From Haloechinothrix_A salitolerans (GTDB lineage Bacteria; Actinomycetota; Actinomycetes; Mycobacteriales; Pseudonocardiaceae), in NCBI RefSeq assembly GCF_039544105.1, contig NZ_BAABLA010000114.1: a DNA stretch of 64,000 bases; one strand, written 5' to 3'. A program made the position numbers and the translations under genes. The number at the start of each line of letters is the position of its first letter. Positions within the stretch are counted from its first letter, which is position 1. Below, one piece after another: positions 46,488-54,962 of the stretch. The notes under the pieces were generated by a model that did not search any database, was not told where the DNA came from, and worked only from the letters and a program-made list of their open reading frames with translations.

Positions 46488-46751
46488 CTAGAACGCCTCC
46501 CGCAGCCGGAAGGCCAGGCGCACCTGGTCACACGGCCACGGTTCCCGGCACGACCGGCAGACGGTTAGCACCGCATCGCCGTGTTCGTCCGGCACGTGGA
46601 AGACGAACGCCATGACAACCAGCCCGTACAGCCGGGCTGGGTCCGGCAGCCGCGGTTCCGGGGTGTTCGCTTGCTCAAGGGCATTACGGCCGCGATACCA
46701 GGCGCGCGGTACGGCGAGGGGCTGTCGCTCGGTGGTGAGTTGGGTAGGCAT
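46488..46751 (-). CDS. First gene of the small-protein operon, Cys-containing
   Basis: 87 residues. ARLYGLVVMAFVFHVPDEHG, then VCRSCREPWPCDQVRLAFRL: a C-x2-C...C motif like that in the HTH protein at 45479 (TCDTAWPC). This CxxCxxPWPC element is common in small proteins of actinomycete mobile elements. Start of the operon facing the XRE regulator. Confidence 0.65.
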   Translation of the reverse strand: MPTQLTTERQPLAVPRAWYRGRNALEQANTPEPRLPDPARLYGLVVMAFVFHVPDEHGDAVLTVCRSCREPWPCDQVRLAFRLREAF

Positions 46752-47054
46752 TGGCTCTCGGTCTCCGTCTCATCCGGGGGTGCAACTTTCCGTGGGTGGC
46801 ACCCAGCGCCGGGGCAGCCGTCGCAGCAAGACGCACGCCGGGGCGGACCCATGCGGGAGGTCGCGTGCGGCGCGACCGGGCTGGCTATCCGGCGCTGGGT
46901 GCCTGGAAGCAAGGTTTGCGCAAGTGAGGCGGCGCGATCATGACGAATGCCGCGTGCGCGATATGCATGGAACGCATATGCCGTATGCGCCCGAACACGT
47001 ATCGTGATGGTGTTCATGCTCGACGTCGACGTCGGAAGATGGTGAGGCTGGCCT
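46752..47054. promoter_or_regulatory. Divergent promoter region with palindromes
   Basis: 303 bp between the divergent operon and the XRE-TPR gene. It contains GCATATGCCGTATGCGC (46973-46989), an imperfect palindromic repeat, CACG-TAT-CGTG (46996-47006), and a GACGTCGACGTC palindrome (about 47022-47033). These are candidate operators for the adjacent XRE protein. No gene is supported here. Confidence 0.4.
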
Positions 47055-48566
47055 GTGGGGACGCGTCCGCCTGTTCGTTACTGCCGTTGTGGCGCCCGCC
47101 TGGCTCGTGACAACCCGGACCGACTCTGCGGCGCCTGCACGCGGCAAGCCCGAAATGTGCTGGTCAGCGCCCCGTCGGTGCCGCCCGAATTCTGGCAAAC
47201 CGACCAGATGCAAGACGCCTTGGCCGCCTGGCACATCGGCCGGGTCATCCAGGCCTACCGGCTGCATCCGTGGCACGGCCAGCCCATCCCGCAGGGCGTG
47301 GTGGCAAGCTGGGTCGGCCTCACCCAGACCCAGCTCAGCCGGATCGAAAACGGCCCTGCCGTACAGGACCTTGCCAAGCTCATACAGTGGGCGCGTGTCC
47401 TGCGCATTCCACCAGAGCTGCTGTGGTTCAAGCTGCCGGGCCGCCCAGCAGCGCGTGCCGAGCCTGCGACCACCAGCCAGCAGCCCGCCCTGGCGGCAGC
47501 GGCTGGCGAGTCGCTGGAGGATGACGTGAACCGCCGCGACGTCCTCCGACTACTCAGCTTGGCGAACACACTGCTCGCCCTGCCAGTCACCGACGAGGCG
47601 CTCGACGTCGACCGGCTCGGTCACGCCGCCACCCGACCACGTCACGTCGATACGTGCACCTTGGACGAATACGCTCGGCTCAATGCCCGGCTTTGGCAGG
47701 TGTTCGCGGACGCCAAGGCCAAGCGCCTGGCGCTGCCGATGGTGCGCCAGCAGCTCGAGGTGCTGACGACCAGCTTGCAGCAGACCCATACTTCCGCTGT
47801 CCGCCGTCGCTTGTGCGAGCTGGCCGCCGATCTGTTCCAGCTCTGTGGGGAAATCTTCTTCGACAGCGACCGGTACACCGACGCCGCGAACTGTTACTCG
47901 CTCGCCGCGAACACCAGCAAGGAAGCCGCCGCCTACGACCTCTGGGCCTGCGCCATGACCCGCCAGGCCTACATAGGCGTGTACGAGCGCCAGTTCGACC
48001 GAGCGGCACCGTTGTTGTCGGGCGCGGCCACGCTTGCGCAAAAGGGCGACAGCGGCTTGTCGACGCGGTACTGGGTGGCGGCGGTGCAGGCACAGACCTT
48101 TGCCGGACTCGGGCAGCTCTCAGCTTGCCAACGCGCATTGGAGACAGCGGAGCAGGTCACACAGCTCAAGGGCACCGTGCATACCGATGGTTGGCTGCGC
48201 TTCGAAGGTTCCCGGCTGGCAGAGGAACGAGGTAGCTGCTTCGTCGAACTGGGTCGCCCGGAGCTGGCCGAACCGGCGCTGGTGCAGGCGCTCAGCAGAA
48301 CGACGTCCACCCGCCGGCGTGGAAGCGTGCTGGCCGACCTGGCCATGGTCGGCGCCCAGCGCGGGGATTCCGAACAGCTGGTGATGTATGCCGATGCCGC
48401 GCTCGATGTCGCTAGACAGACCAACTCGGTCGGCTATCTCGGCCGAAAGCTCAAGACCTTGAAGCCACAGCTCAAGCCGTTCCTCGCGGATCGTCACGTC
48501 CGCACGCTCGACCGGCAGATAACCAGCCTGACCACCATGTCCGCCACCAACCCGAACAAGGAGTAA
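47055..48566 (+). CDS. XRE-type HTH regulator with C-terminal TPR region
   Basis: 503 residues. The N-terminus has two short Cys motifs (YCRCGARLARDN, LCGACTRQ), a possible small zinc finger. The helix-turn-helix is GVVASWVGLTQTQLSRIENG at about residues 80-100. The rest is helical with TPR-like repeats (ADLFQLCGEIFFDSDRYTDA, QAYIGVYERQFDRAAPLLSG, RGSCFVELGRPELAEPALVQ). This layout is common in actinomycete regulators that respond to a peptide or protein ligand. GTG start. Divergent from the nine-gene operon and followed at 5 bp by a small partner gene. Confidence 0.85.
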   Translation: MGTRPPVRYCRCGARLARDNPDRLCGACTRQARNVLVSAPSVPPEFWQTDQMQDALAAWHIGRVIQAYRLHPWHGQPIPQGVVASWVGLTQTQLSRIENGPAVQDLAKLIQWARVLRIPPELLWFKLPGRPAARAEPATTSQQPALAAAAGESLEDDVNRRDVLRLLSLANTLLALPVTDEALDVDRLGHAATRPRHVDTCTLDEYARLNARLWQVFADAKAKRLALPMVRQQLEVLTTSLQQTHTSAVRRRLCELAADLFQLCGEIFFDSDRYTDAANCYSLAANTSKEAAAYDLWACAMTRQAYIGVYERQFDRAAPLLSGAATLAQKGDSGLSTRYWVAAVQAQTFAGLGQLSACQRALETAEQVTQLKGTVHTDGWLRFEGSRLAEERGSCFVELGRPELAEPALVQALSRTTSTRRRGSVLADLAMVGAQRGDSEQLVMYADAALDVARQTNSVGYLGRKLKTLKPQLKPFLADRHVRTLDRQITSLTTMSATNPNKE

Positions 48567-48571
48567 GCACG

Positions 48572-48934
48572 GTGTCGAATGAGCCCGGCCGCATCTTCCG
48601 CGAAGCCTGGATCGAAGGCGTCAAGCGCCATTACCTCGGCGAACCCAAGCCCAGCTACATCACGCCGTGGGACCAAACGCCGGATTGGGAGCGTGAGAGC
48701 GCCGCGGCTGTCTACGAGCAGGTGCGGGCGTTCATCGAAGTGACCGGCGGCAAGACGGCCAAGTTGACCCGCGAGCAGAAAGGTCGTTTCGTGGCGCTGT
48801 GCTGGATTGGGCAGATCTACAAGCACTTCGAGGACCCCAAGCCTGCTTACGTGGCGGACTGGGACGCGCTGCCGGAGTGGCAGCAGGAGACGGACGCGGA
48901 CATCTTTGAGCGGATCGAGCGACTAGCTTACTAA
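48572..48934 (+). CDS. Small acidic protein with internal duplication
   Basis: 120 residues made of two related halves: YLGEPKPSYITPWDQTPDWE with SAAAVYEQVR, and HFEDPKPAYVADWDALPEWQ with ETDADIFERIE. The spacing is about 61 residues. GTG start 5 bp after the XRE gene stop. I do not recognise a named family. As a constant neighbour it might be the cofactor or antagonist of the XRE regulator (inference). Confidence 0.75.
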   Translation: MSNEPGRIFREAWIEGVKRHYLGEPKPSYITPWDQTPDWERESAAAVYEQVRAFIEVTGGKTAKLTREQKGRFVALCWIGQIYKHFEDPKPAYVADWDALPEWQQETDADIFERIERLAY

Positions 48935-49035
48935 AGAAGTCAGCAGGGCTTGGGTGAGTAGCCTGGCAGAAGGCACAGCTCCAGCAGGCCGTCGGTGGAA
49001 GCGACGAACCCGGCCCCGTAGACGCTTCCAGGCGG

Positions 49036-51489
49036 CTACTTCGCAAGCAGGTTGAAGTTGTAGGCACCGCACCTGCAGCGCAGAGAGTCCTCGTGGCCAG
49101 GCGTGCCGCTCACTCCAATCCACGAACCACATTCTTCGTTTCCGCACCTGAATAGGCACAGAAATTGCTTCCACGCCTCTACGACGGGCCTGAAGTCCGA
49201 TTTGCTCATCGTTGCCCACTCGTTATAGTGCACGAGTGCGTTCACTGCCCATGACTCTTTTTCTTGCATGAGCATTGCGTTCGAATGTGCCTTCCTCAAT
49301 TCCTTAATCTTCTGCTGGGCATCGCTGTTTCCCCACGAGTCCGCCGCCGCAGCTGCTTTCTTCAGCCAATCGCCGTGCCGACCTTTGATCGCGCTTTGGA
49401 ACTCGCCGAGGTCGTACCTTGCATCTCCCTTGTACGCGACGCGCGCACGAAGCTCTTCTGCCAACTCTGGCAACTCAGCTTCAAGACCCCGACGTAATTT
49501 ATGAGCAGCGGCTTCTACGTCATCGTTTGCAAGGTCAGATGCGATTTTGTCCCAGAAGTCAATCCCGCGTTCACACGATGGGCCCGTATCGACATTCCAG
49601 CCGTGGAAGCGAATCTGGGACTGTTTGGTTATCAGGTGTGAGGACTGCATTTGTTTCGCCCACACAGGGTCGTGCGTAGTGATTATGAACTGGACTCCGG
49701 GGAACTCCGTCTTGAGTAGCTTGCAGAATTCCTTGCGATGGTTGCTGTCAACAGACATGACCACGTCATCCAGCACCGCAAACCGGAAATCTTTTCCCAT
49801 GAGCTTCTCGACCAGAGCGAGGTACAAGCAGACGCCCATGCCATCCTGATGGCCTTCACTGTGGTACGCCCCAGGAGGGAACATTCCGAGCCCGTAGAAA
49901 TCGACATTCAAATCGAGCTTACCGGCGCTTGGCTCCAACTCAGCCTTAAATGCCGACTCGTCGTCAGCGTTTATCCGCTGATAGAAGTGGCTAAACCGCT
50001 TCTCTACTTCGTTATATAGGTTGGTCAGTGCCTCGTCGGCGATCGTGCAGTACGTGTCGTATAGCGTTTGGGCTAACTTGTGTGCCTTGACTGCCTTATC
50101 ACAACTTGCATTTGCTTGACGATGTTGTGTCCATCGTTCAGCTGCGATGATCAGCCAGTCTCTGGCCGCACGCTTTGCGCTCGTGTCCGGTCGGGCGGCC
50201 AATGATTCAGCGAGCTGATTGAGTTCGGTCATGAGATTTGCTGGCACTGCGAGCGGATTGTCGTTAAGCTGATCCCGCGTCGCGAGTATGCTAGAAACAG
50301 TTGTGAGTTTATTTTCGAGTTCCTTTAGGTCGTCGTGCCAAGCTTCAAAGACGGTTTGCATCTGGGGTGTACCCCAGGTCGTTGCGAGATTGCGAACAGA
50401 CTTTGTCACTGCTTGGCCAGTCCGCAGATGTTGTATCAGCTGGGCAGCGGCATCTGTGATATTCCGTTCAAGCTGCTTTGCAACGTCGGAGAGGTGAATC
50501 TTTTCGGCAAGATGCTCCCGGAGACTTTCCGGCGTGTCCCATGCTGTATCACAGAGTGGACATCGTCCATCCTCAGCTACAAGTTCAAGTCCCGATTCAA
50601 CAAAGCTGCGATGCTGTAGCGAGTCGAGAACCGTAACGTTGTCGCCAAGTTCATTGAGTATGCGCTGGAGTTTACAGAGAGATTCGTCCCTCGGGCCCGG
50701 GTTGGAGAGCCAGGAGCGTAGTGCGTCGATATCGCTGCTTGCTGATGCCTTGTTGAAGGGCACCTCTTGAGGGTTTTGGTCGATACCCTCCTTGAAGTTC
50801 ATGCCGCTCGATAACTCGGTGAACGGGGACAGGCCTAATAGGGCTCGGCGCTCGTTAACCTGACTGAGTATCTCAGCCGGTACGAATTCCGGAATGTCGA
50901 AGTGCCGCATGAAGCTCGATTGTGCATTTTCTAGAGCGTTGTTCGCCGTTGACTTTTCCTTCGCTACCCTTGTTACGGCAGATCGAAGGGCCTTCCGTTG
51001 GCTATCGAGGGCATCAAGTTGCAGGAGTGCTTGGACCTCGTCGGCACGCTTCCCAGGCTCGGTGAGGATAAACTTGATAATTTCACGTCTGGATAGCGTC
51101 AATTCTGGATGCTGGGCTACGCTTTCAATCACGCTGCGCAACTGTGGTGTGTTTGGTTCCAGAATGTAGTTTCCAGCATTCTTTATAGCTCGTGTGATGG
51201 TGCCGGTTTTACCGGTTGTGGTGTCCTTAAACTTGAGGGTTACTTTGGCGGCTGCGGGATCATCACGCTTGTGTACGTGGGGGCCGTGCCGCTGCATTGA
51301 GACGGCGCCGGTGCCAGCTCCGGTTAACCTGGCAATTGTACCGGTTAGGGCGAATCCAATGGCGTCAACTACGCCACTCTTGCCCGAACCATTTGGTCCA
51401 TGGATGGCGAAATGATTCCCATCGAGATTGAGGTCGAGTTTCCGGATACCTCTGAACTCCTCGATGTGCAACTCAAGGATCTGGATCAT
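49036..51489 (-). CDS. Rad50/SMC-like AAA ATPase with zinc hook and C-terminal zinc ribbon
   Basis: 817 residues. Walker A GPNGSGKS (31-38), a coiled-coil region with the zinc-hook motif CPLC (C310/C313), a signature-like HSEGHQDGMGVCLYLAL (543-559), Walker B FAVLDD (570-575) and an H-loop TTHDPVW (605-611). A further 200 residues end in four Cys (C782, C787, C805, C807) that look like a zinc ribbon. This is the head-hook-head plan of Rad50, RloC and SMC-type defence ATPases, but I see no known nuclease domain. GC is roughly half, far below the chromosome. Its ATG overlaps the stop of a 58-residue gene. Confidence 0.85.
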   Translation of the reverse strand: MIQILELHIEEFRGIRKLDLNLDGNHFAIHGPNGSGKSGVVDAIGFALTGTIARLTGAGTGAVSMQRHGPHVHKRDDPAAAKVTLKFKDTTTGKTGTITRAIKNAGNYILEPNTPQLRSVIESVAQHPELTLSRREIIKFILTEPGKRADEVQALLQLDALDSQRKALRSAVTRVAKEKSTANNALENAQSSFMRHFDIPEFVPAEILSQVNERRALLGLSPFTELSSGMNFKEGIDQNPQEVPFNKASASSDIDALRSWLSNPGPRDESLCKLQRILNELGDNVTVLDSLQHRSFVESGLELVAEDGRCPLCDTAWDTPESLREHLAEKIHLSDVAKQLERNITDAAAQLIQHLRTGQAVTKSVRNLATTWGTPQMQTVFEAWHDDLKELENKLTTVSSILATRDQLNDNPLAVPANLMTELNQLAESLAARPDTSAKRAARDWLIIAAERWTQHRQANASCDKAVKAHKLAQTLYDTYCTIADEALTNLYNEVEKRFSHFYQRINADDESAFKAELEPSAGKLDLNVDFYGLGMFPPGAYHSEGHQDGMGVCLYLALVEKLMGKDFRFAVLDDVVMSVDSNHRKEFCKLLKTEFPGVQFIITTHDPVWAKQMQSSHLITKQSQIRFHGWNVDTGPSCERGIDFWDKIASDLANDDVEAAAHKLRRGLEAELPELAEELRARVAYKGDARYDLGEFQSAIKGRHGDWLKKAAAAADSWGNSDAQQKIKELRKAHSNAMLMQEKESWAVNALVHYNEWATMSKSDFRPVVEAWKQFLCLFRCGNEECGSWIGVSGTPGHEDSLRCRCGAYNFNLLAK

Positions 51490-51662
51490 GCCGACTCGCT
51501 CCCGCTTGCCACAGCAACTAGTTTGGCGAGGCGTTCAGAGTTGGGACCTTTTTCGGTGGTTAACTCCTCAGCTACTGCTCTCGCGAGTTCAGTGGGAACC
51601 TCCTCGTTCTGTTGCAGTGCTTCGGTGTATTTTTTGACGACTTCATCTTCGATAATGGACAT
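51486..51662 (-). CDS. Small acidic helical partner of the ATPase
   Basis: 58 residues, starting MSIIEDEVVKKYTEALQQNE, from ATG 51662 behind TGAGGT. Its TGA overlaps the ATG of the ATPase gene (GCATGATC), a clear coupling signal, and the base composition matches the ATPase. All-helical by pattern (VPTELARAVAEELTTEKG). No family recognised. A regulatory subunit or immunity-type partner is possible. Confidence 0.75.
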   Translation of the reverse strand: MSIIEDEVVKKYTEALQQNEEVPTELARAVAEELTTEKGPNSERLAKLVAVASGSESA

Positions 51663-52252
51663 AAGACCTCAGGCTGTTTTGTAAATATCTTGCCGCAGGT
51701 CGAAATTTTATTCTATTGATCTGCGGTAACGGCTCAACGTTCAGGATTTCATGCCACACTTGCTGGGCCGGTGCGACTAACCCCCGATATGTCGAGTGTC
51801 GCAGGACCATGCCTGACCGCGTTCCTATAGTTCAAGTTACAGAACTGTAGCTCAATGGCGAGATTGGTGCGCCGAACGGTCATGAAGGAACGGTGAACGG
51901 TACCCAAGCAGTAGTTGCGGTTATCTGCTCCTGGCCAGCACGGCTCGCTCCAGCTGGCTCTGGCTGGCAGTTCGTGTTCGACGAACATGGTTCGCCTCTT
52001 GTCGGAACCACTGTCTCACCGTGCTCACTTCGAGTCGGTTCGACTCGAAGTGAGGACGAACGGTTGTACCGATCAAGTAGGCATCGATCCCGGCCTGGCC
52101 CTGATCTACCTCGTTTCGGTGCCTGTGGCGCAAAGCGAACCGCCGTCACGAAGCGCCAACATGTGACCGTTCGTATCGGCCGCGTTGCGGCGATTTGTCG
52201 TGGCTCTGTGCCAGCCTTGAGCCGGGTGTGGGTTGCAAGATGGGAGCATTCG
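51663..52252. other. 590-bp intergenic region of the island
   Basis: No convincing gene. It is the divergent promoter region between the ATPase module and the 209-residue gene. The left part is A/T-rich; the right part contains the perfect inverted repeat listed at 52024-52054. An open frame from 51893 runs into the next gene but has an unlikely composition. Confidence 0.6.
52024..52054. repeat. Perfect 14-bp inverted repeat
   Basis: Arms CTCACTTCGAGTCG and its exact complement enclose GTT. There is no T-run on either side. It lies 200 bp before the 209-residue gene. A terminator, protein-binding site or structured RNA element are all possible. Confidence 0.9.
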
Positions 52253-52882
52253 ATGATTTCAGCGTACGAAGCGACATGGCTGCCGCTCACGGGCCAGTCC
52301 GATGGCGAGGACCCGACGATCGTGGCAACGGCGCATGCCGAGCGCCTCTGCTGTGAGCAGGGCGTCCGCGGGGTCTTGGTGACCCACCACCTTCGAGACG
52401 CAGCCACGTCCAGCCTCGAACGGTTTGCTGCCAATCACGGCCACATCACCCGGAAGTCGCCCGGCCGCGCCCGGTACAGCCGTGGCCCCGTGCTCGTTGA
52501 TGTGCCCGATGCCAAGCTGCTCGAACTGGCTCACAAGCGCGCCAATGGCCGTTCATTGTGCGCGATTGAAGGTGGGCAGCTCGGTCTCCGCGGTTGGGCG
52601 ACGGCCACGGACGCCGTCGACCTGGTGACGGGTGAACGCCCCGAGCCGCTGGCTGTCCCCATTCGTGAGGCGCTCGACGCACTCAAGTGGGCCGGTAACA
52701 ACGGGTGGTATGACCGGCCCGGCAAACGTGACGCCCGACGGATCTTGCAGGAGCTGATCCATCTCAAGCCATCACTCGATGCGGACTTCGTCATCGGCTA
52801 CATGATCGCAAGGGGAGCGTTTGGTGATTCCGCCGAAGGCCTCCGGAAGCTGATGCCGATCGGTTCGGCGACCAGCCGATGA
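52253..52882 (+). CDS. Unknown protein, first gene of a two-gene module
   Basis: 209 residues from ATG 52253, with GGGAG six bases upstream. Contains GVRGVLVTHHLRDAATSSLE, PVLVDVPDAKLLELAHKRAN, GGQLGLRGWATATDAVDLVT and a helical C-terminus. The first half alternates strands and helices (alpha/beta). No family recognised. The next gene, 65 bp downstream on the same strand, is likely co-expressed. Confidence 0.7.
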   Translation: MISAYEATWLPLTGQSDGEDPTIVATAHAERLCCEQGVRGVLVTHHLRDAATSSLERFAANHGHITRKSPGRARYSRGPVLVDVPDAKLLELAHKRANGRSLCAIEGGQLGLRGWATATDAVDLVTGERPEPLAVPIREALDALKWAGNNGWYDRPGKRDARRILQELIHLKPSLDADFVIGYMIARGAFGDSAEGLRKLMPIGSATSR

Positions 52883-52947
52883 GCAGTGGCCCTGGTTGGC
52901 ATCTCCTGCGAGATCGTCGACGAGGTTGAGTCGTAAACGGAGGATGA

Positions 52948-53883
52948 GTGGCACCACCGATCCCGTTTCCAGCGGATGTGCAAGCGTGGCTGCGCGGAAC
53001 CTTCCTGTCATGCAACGAGCGGGTCGCATCCGTCCTGACGCGCGTGCCGACGACACACGAAACGTCCCTCGACATGGCGTTTATCGAGCACTTTGCAACG
53101 ATGGCGGCCCCGGTCCGATTCCCCTCGGGGTGGACGGTGGAGGTAAGCACGCACTTCCTCGGTGGTGGACGTCATTTCGCGGAGTGGCCAGACATGCCGC
53201 GGCGATGGGAAATCGCCGATATCGGATTCCTGGTGCTGTTCCGGCAGGGCGGCAAGCTCATCCGTTCCAAGGTTGCCCTCCTGCAGTCGAAGCGTCTCTA
53301 CCCTGATGAGTTGGAATGGGACGAAGACAACCCTGTGGACTACGTGATCGGCTTCGGGCGGCTGCTCCGGCCGGACGCTGAGTGGGCGGCCGTCACGGCA
53401 CCACGCACCTTCAGCTTCACACCACAGTCGCGCTACAAGGCGCTGATGACCGGTGTCCCGCAGTACCAGGCGATAGCGCAGTATGAGCGACGGAACGGAA
53501 TCCCGGTCTACTACCTGCTGTACCACCCGTGGAAGATACCGCACAACGTGACGTATCCCGTGACGGGTGTCGCCGGAGTCGGTGGGAATTGTGAGGTTGG
53601 CTGCCGGGTGGTCCCGGCTCGGGCGCTGCGCACTGCATTGAACAGTGAGTCCGAAGGGCATAGCCCGGCTTACGATGAGCTGGCGTACAGCCTTGCCGAG
53701 CCCTTTACGGAGGTGCAGCATCGGGCAGGCTGGCGGCTGGAGCACTTTGTCGTCGATCTACTATTGGAGTGCGAGGCTGGCTACATTGCCGACAGCCCGA
53801 CCGATGGCGGCTTGAACTACATCTTCAGTCGCCGGGGTGCGCCGATCTCAGCGGCACTGGCGGTGACGATTGACGCCCCGTGA
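52948..53883 (+). CDS. Unknown protein with PD-(D/E)XK-like signature
   Basis: 311 residues, GTG start. Residues 88-116 (EIADIGFLVLF, then KVALLQSKRLYP) show Asp91 followed by a strand with Q113-x-K115, the spacing of a PD-(D/E)XK nuclease core with Gln in place of Glu. The C-terminal half contains GIPVYYLLYHPWKIP and GWRLEHFVVDLLLECEAGYI. No named family recognised. The motif, island setting and lower GC suggest a defence nuclease, but this is inference. Confidence 0.7.
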   Translation: MAPPIPFPADVQAWLRGTFLSCNERVASVLTRVPTTHETSLDMAFIEHFATMAAPVRFPSGWTVEVSTHFLGGGRHFAEWPDMPRRWEIADIGFLVLFRQGGKLIRSKVALLQSKRLYPDELEWDEDNPVDYVIGFGRLLRPDAEWAAVTAPRTFSFTPQSRYKALMTGVPQYQAIAQYERRNGIPVYYLLYHPWKIPHNVTYPVTGVAGVGGNCEVGCRVVPARALRTALNSESEGHSPAYDELAYSLAEPFTEVQHRAGWRLEHFVVDLLLECEAGYIADSPTDGGLNYIFSRRGAPISAALAVTIDAP

Positions 53884-54020
53884 CGTGCGAGGATGACGGG
53901 GAGCGCATCTTGGTATCGCTCCAGTCGATTTCGTTTTCACTCGACCTAAGGTTATGAGCGAAGAGGCGATCTTGCGCAATGGGTTCAGGAAGCATTAACG
54001 AACTCTGGCCCCAGTTCGCC

Positions 54021-54049
54021 TTGATTAAGTATTTTGCCAAGAATACAAT
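54021..54049 (+). promoter_or_regulatory. Promoter of a leaderless gene
   Basis: TTGATT (-35), 17-bp spacer, TACAAT (-10). The -10 ends 7 bp before the ATG at 54056, so transcription should start at the A of the start codon. Confidence 0.7.
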
Positions 54050-54055
54050 AGAAGC

Positions 54056-54358
54056 ATGCATCTGGGGATCGTGGCGAGTTTTAATTCAGGCACTGGAGTT
54101 GGCGAGATTGTATATCGCGGCGGCAGTCGGGTCCAGTTCCGCTTTTCGGACGGACGGAGCATTGTTTATGGTACCGATCTCGCCATACCGACATTTAGCA
54201 ATCAACAAGCTCAACCAATGGGCCATTCGTTGAAGATTCCCCGCGTCGGTGACCCAGTTGTATTTGCCAAAGGTCAGGGCGAAGAGGCGCCAACTTGGGG
54301 GTACGCGCGGCACGTCGTCGATGCCGTCGAACGCCGTTTTGGCACGGAGTTCAAGTAG
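54056..54358 (+). CDS. Small OB/cold-shock-like protein, leaderless
   Basis: 100 residues, MHLGIVASFNSGTGVGEIVY then RFSDGRSIVYGTD and GDPVVFAKGQGEEAPTWGYA. The pattern of short strands with Gly/Phe and a final V-D-x-V is reminiscent of cold-shock-domain OB folds (G-x-V...F...G-x-G-x-I...V.F), but the RNP motifs are not exact. No ribosome-binding site is present, and the promoter ends 7 bp upstream. Confidence 0.65.
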   Translation: MHLGIVASFNSGTGVGEIVYRGGSRVQFRFSDGRSIVYGTDLAIPTFSNQQAQPMGHSLKIPRVGDPVVFAKGQGEEAPTWGYARHVVDAVERRFGTEFK

Positions 54359-54414
54359 GTGGGCTGAGACTCGGGCCTCGACTATGCGACCCGAGTCGGT
54401 CCGCACTTGACAAG

Positions 54415-54798
54415 CTATCCGGTCATATAGTGTTGCTGACGGTGATACTCATTTCCGTCGATGTCGCGGTCCCGGATGCACAAGGTCTCACAGCGCTGCC
54501 GACCTACCGGATCGTCAAGACGCCAGGACGTTTCGATAACCCCCGGTCGGCGATTTGGCTTGCCGGGCGTAGATGAGAGTACTCTGTTGACAACGTCGAC
54601 GGATTCCACGAGAACTTCATCGTCTCCAATGTCGAAGTGTTCATGAAGTAACGTGACTCCGAATCGCTGCAGCGCATCGTACTTCTGGAGTACCGCGCGA
54701 ATCTCATCGAAACATCGCTGGTCTTCTTCGCGGGCACCAAAAGGGACAACCTCACTGATGTCCGGTAGCTTTGCGAGCGGCGAGGGGTCGTGTGACAT
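54415..54798 (-). CDS. Hypothetical protein
   Basis: 127 residues, with EEDQRCFDEIRAVLQKYDAL, RFGVTLLHEHFDIGDDEVLV and ESVDVVNRVLSSTPG. The His-rich segment (LLHEHF) and C-terminal RDIDGNEYHRQQHY could bind metal. No family recognised. Ordinary coding composition for the island; separate transcription unit. Confidence 0.65.
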   Translation of the reverse strand: MSHDPSPLAKLPDISEVVPFGAREEDQRCFDEIRAVLQKYDALQRFGVTLLHEHFDIGDDEVLVESVDVVNRVLSSTPGKPNRRPGVIETSWRLDDPVGRQRCETLCIRDRDIDGNEYHRQQHYMTG

Positions 54799-54962
54799 GT
54801 GACCTCCAGGTGCGAAAGGACGTTGCGCTTGGCATGTCGAGCCTAGGCGCGCATGTGTTACAGACCGTGCCGGGCCGCTGGCAATCTGTTAACGACTTTC
54901 CGGTGGTTCGTATGTTTCGGTACGCTCCCACGGTCGGCGTGTCGTCGACGCGCGGACGCTAA

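Noticed and set aside
46565..47017. 150-residue minus-strand frame in the divergent promoter region
   Set aside because: It overlaps the first operon gene in another frame and has no coherent composition.
51893..52252. N-terminal extension of the 209-residue protein from 51893
   Set aside because: The extension crosses the perfect inverted repeat and has no protein-like composition; ATG 52253 has a good ribosome-binding site.
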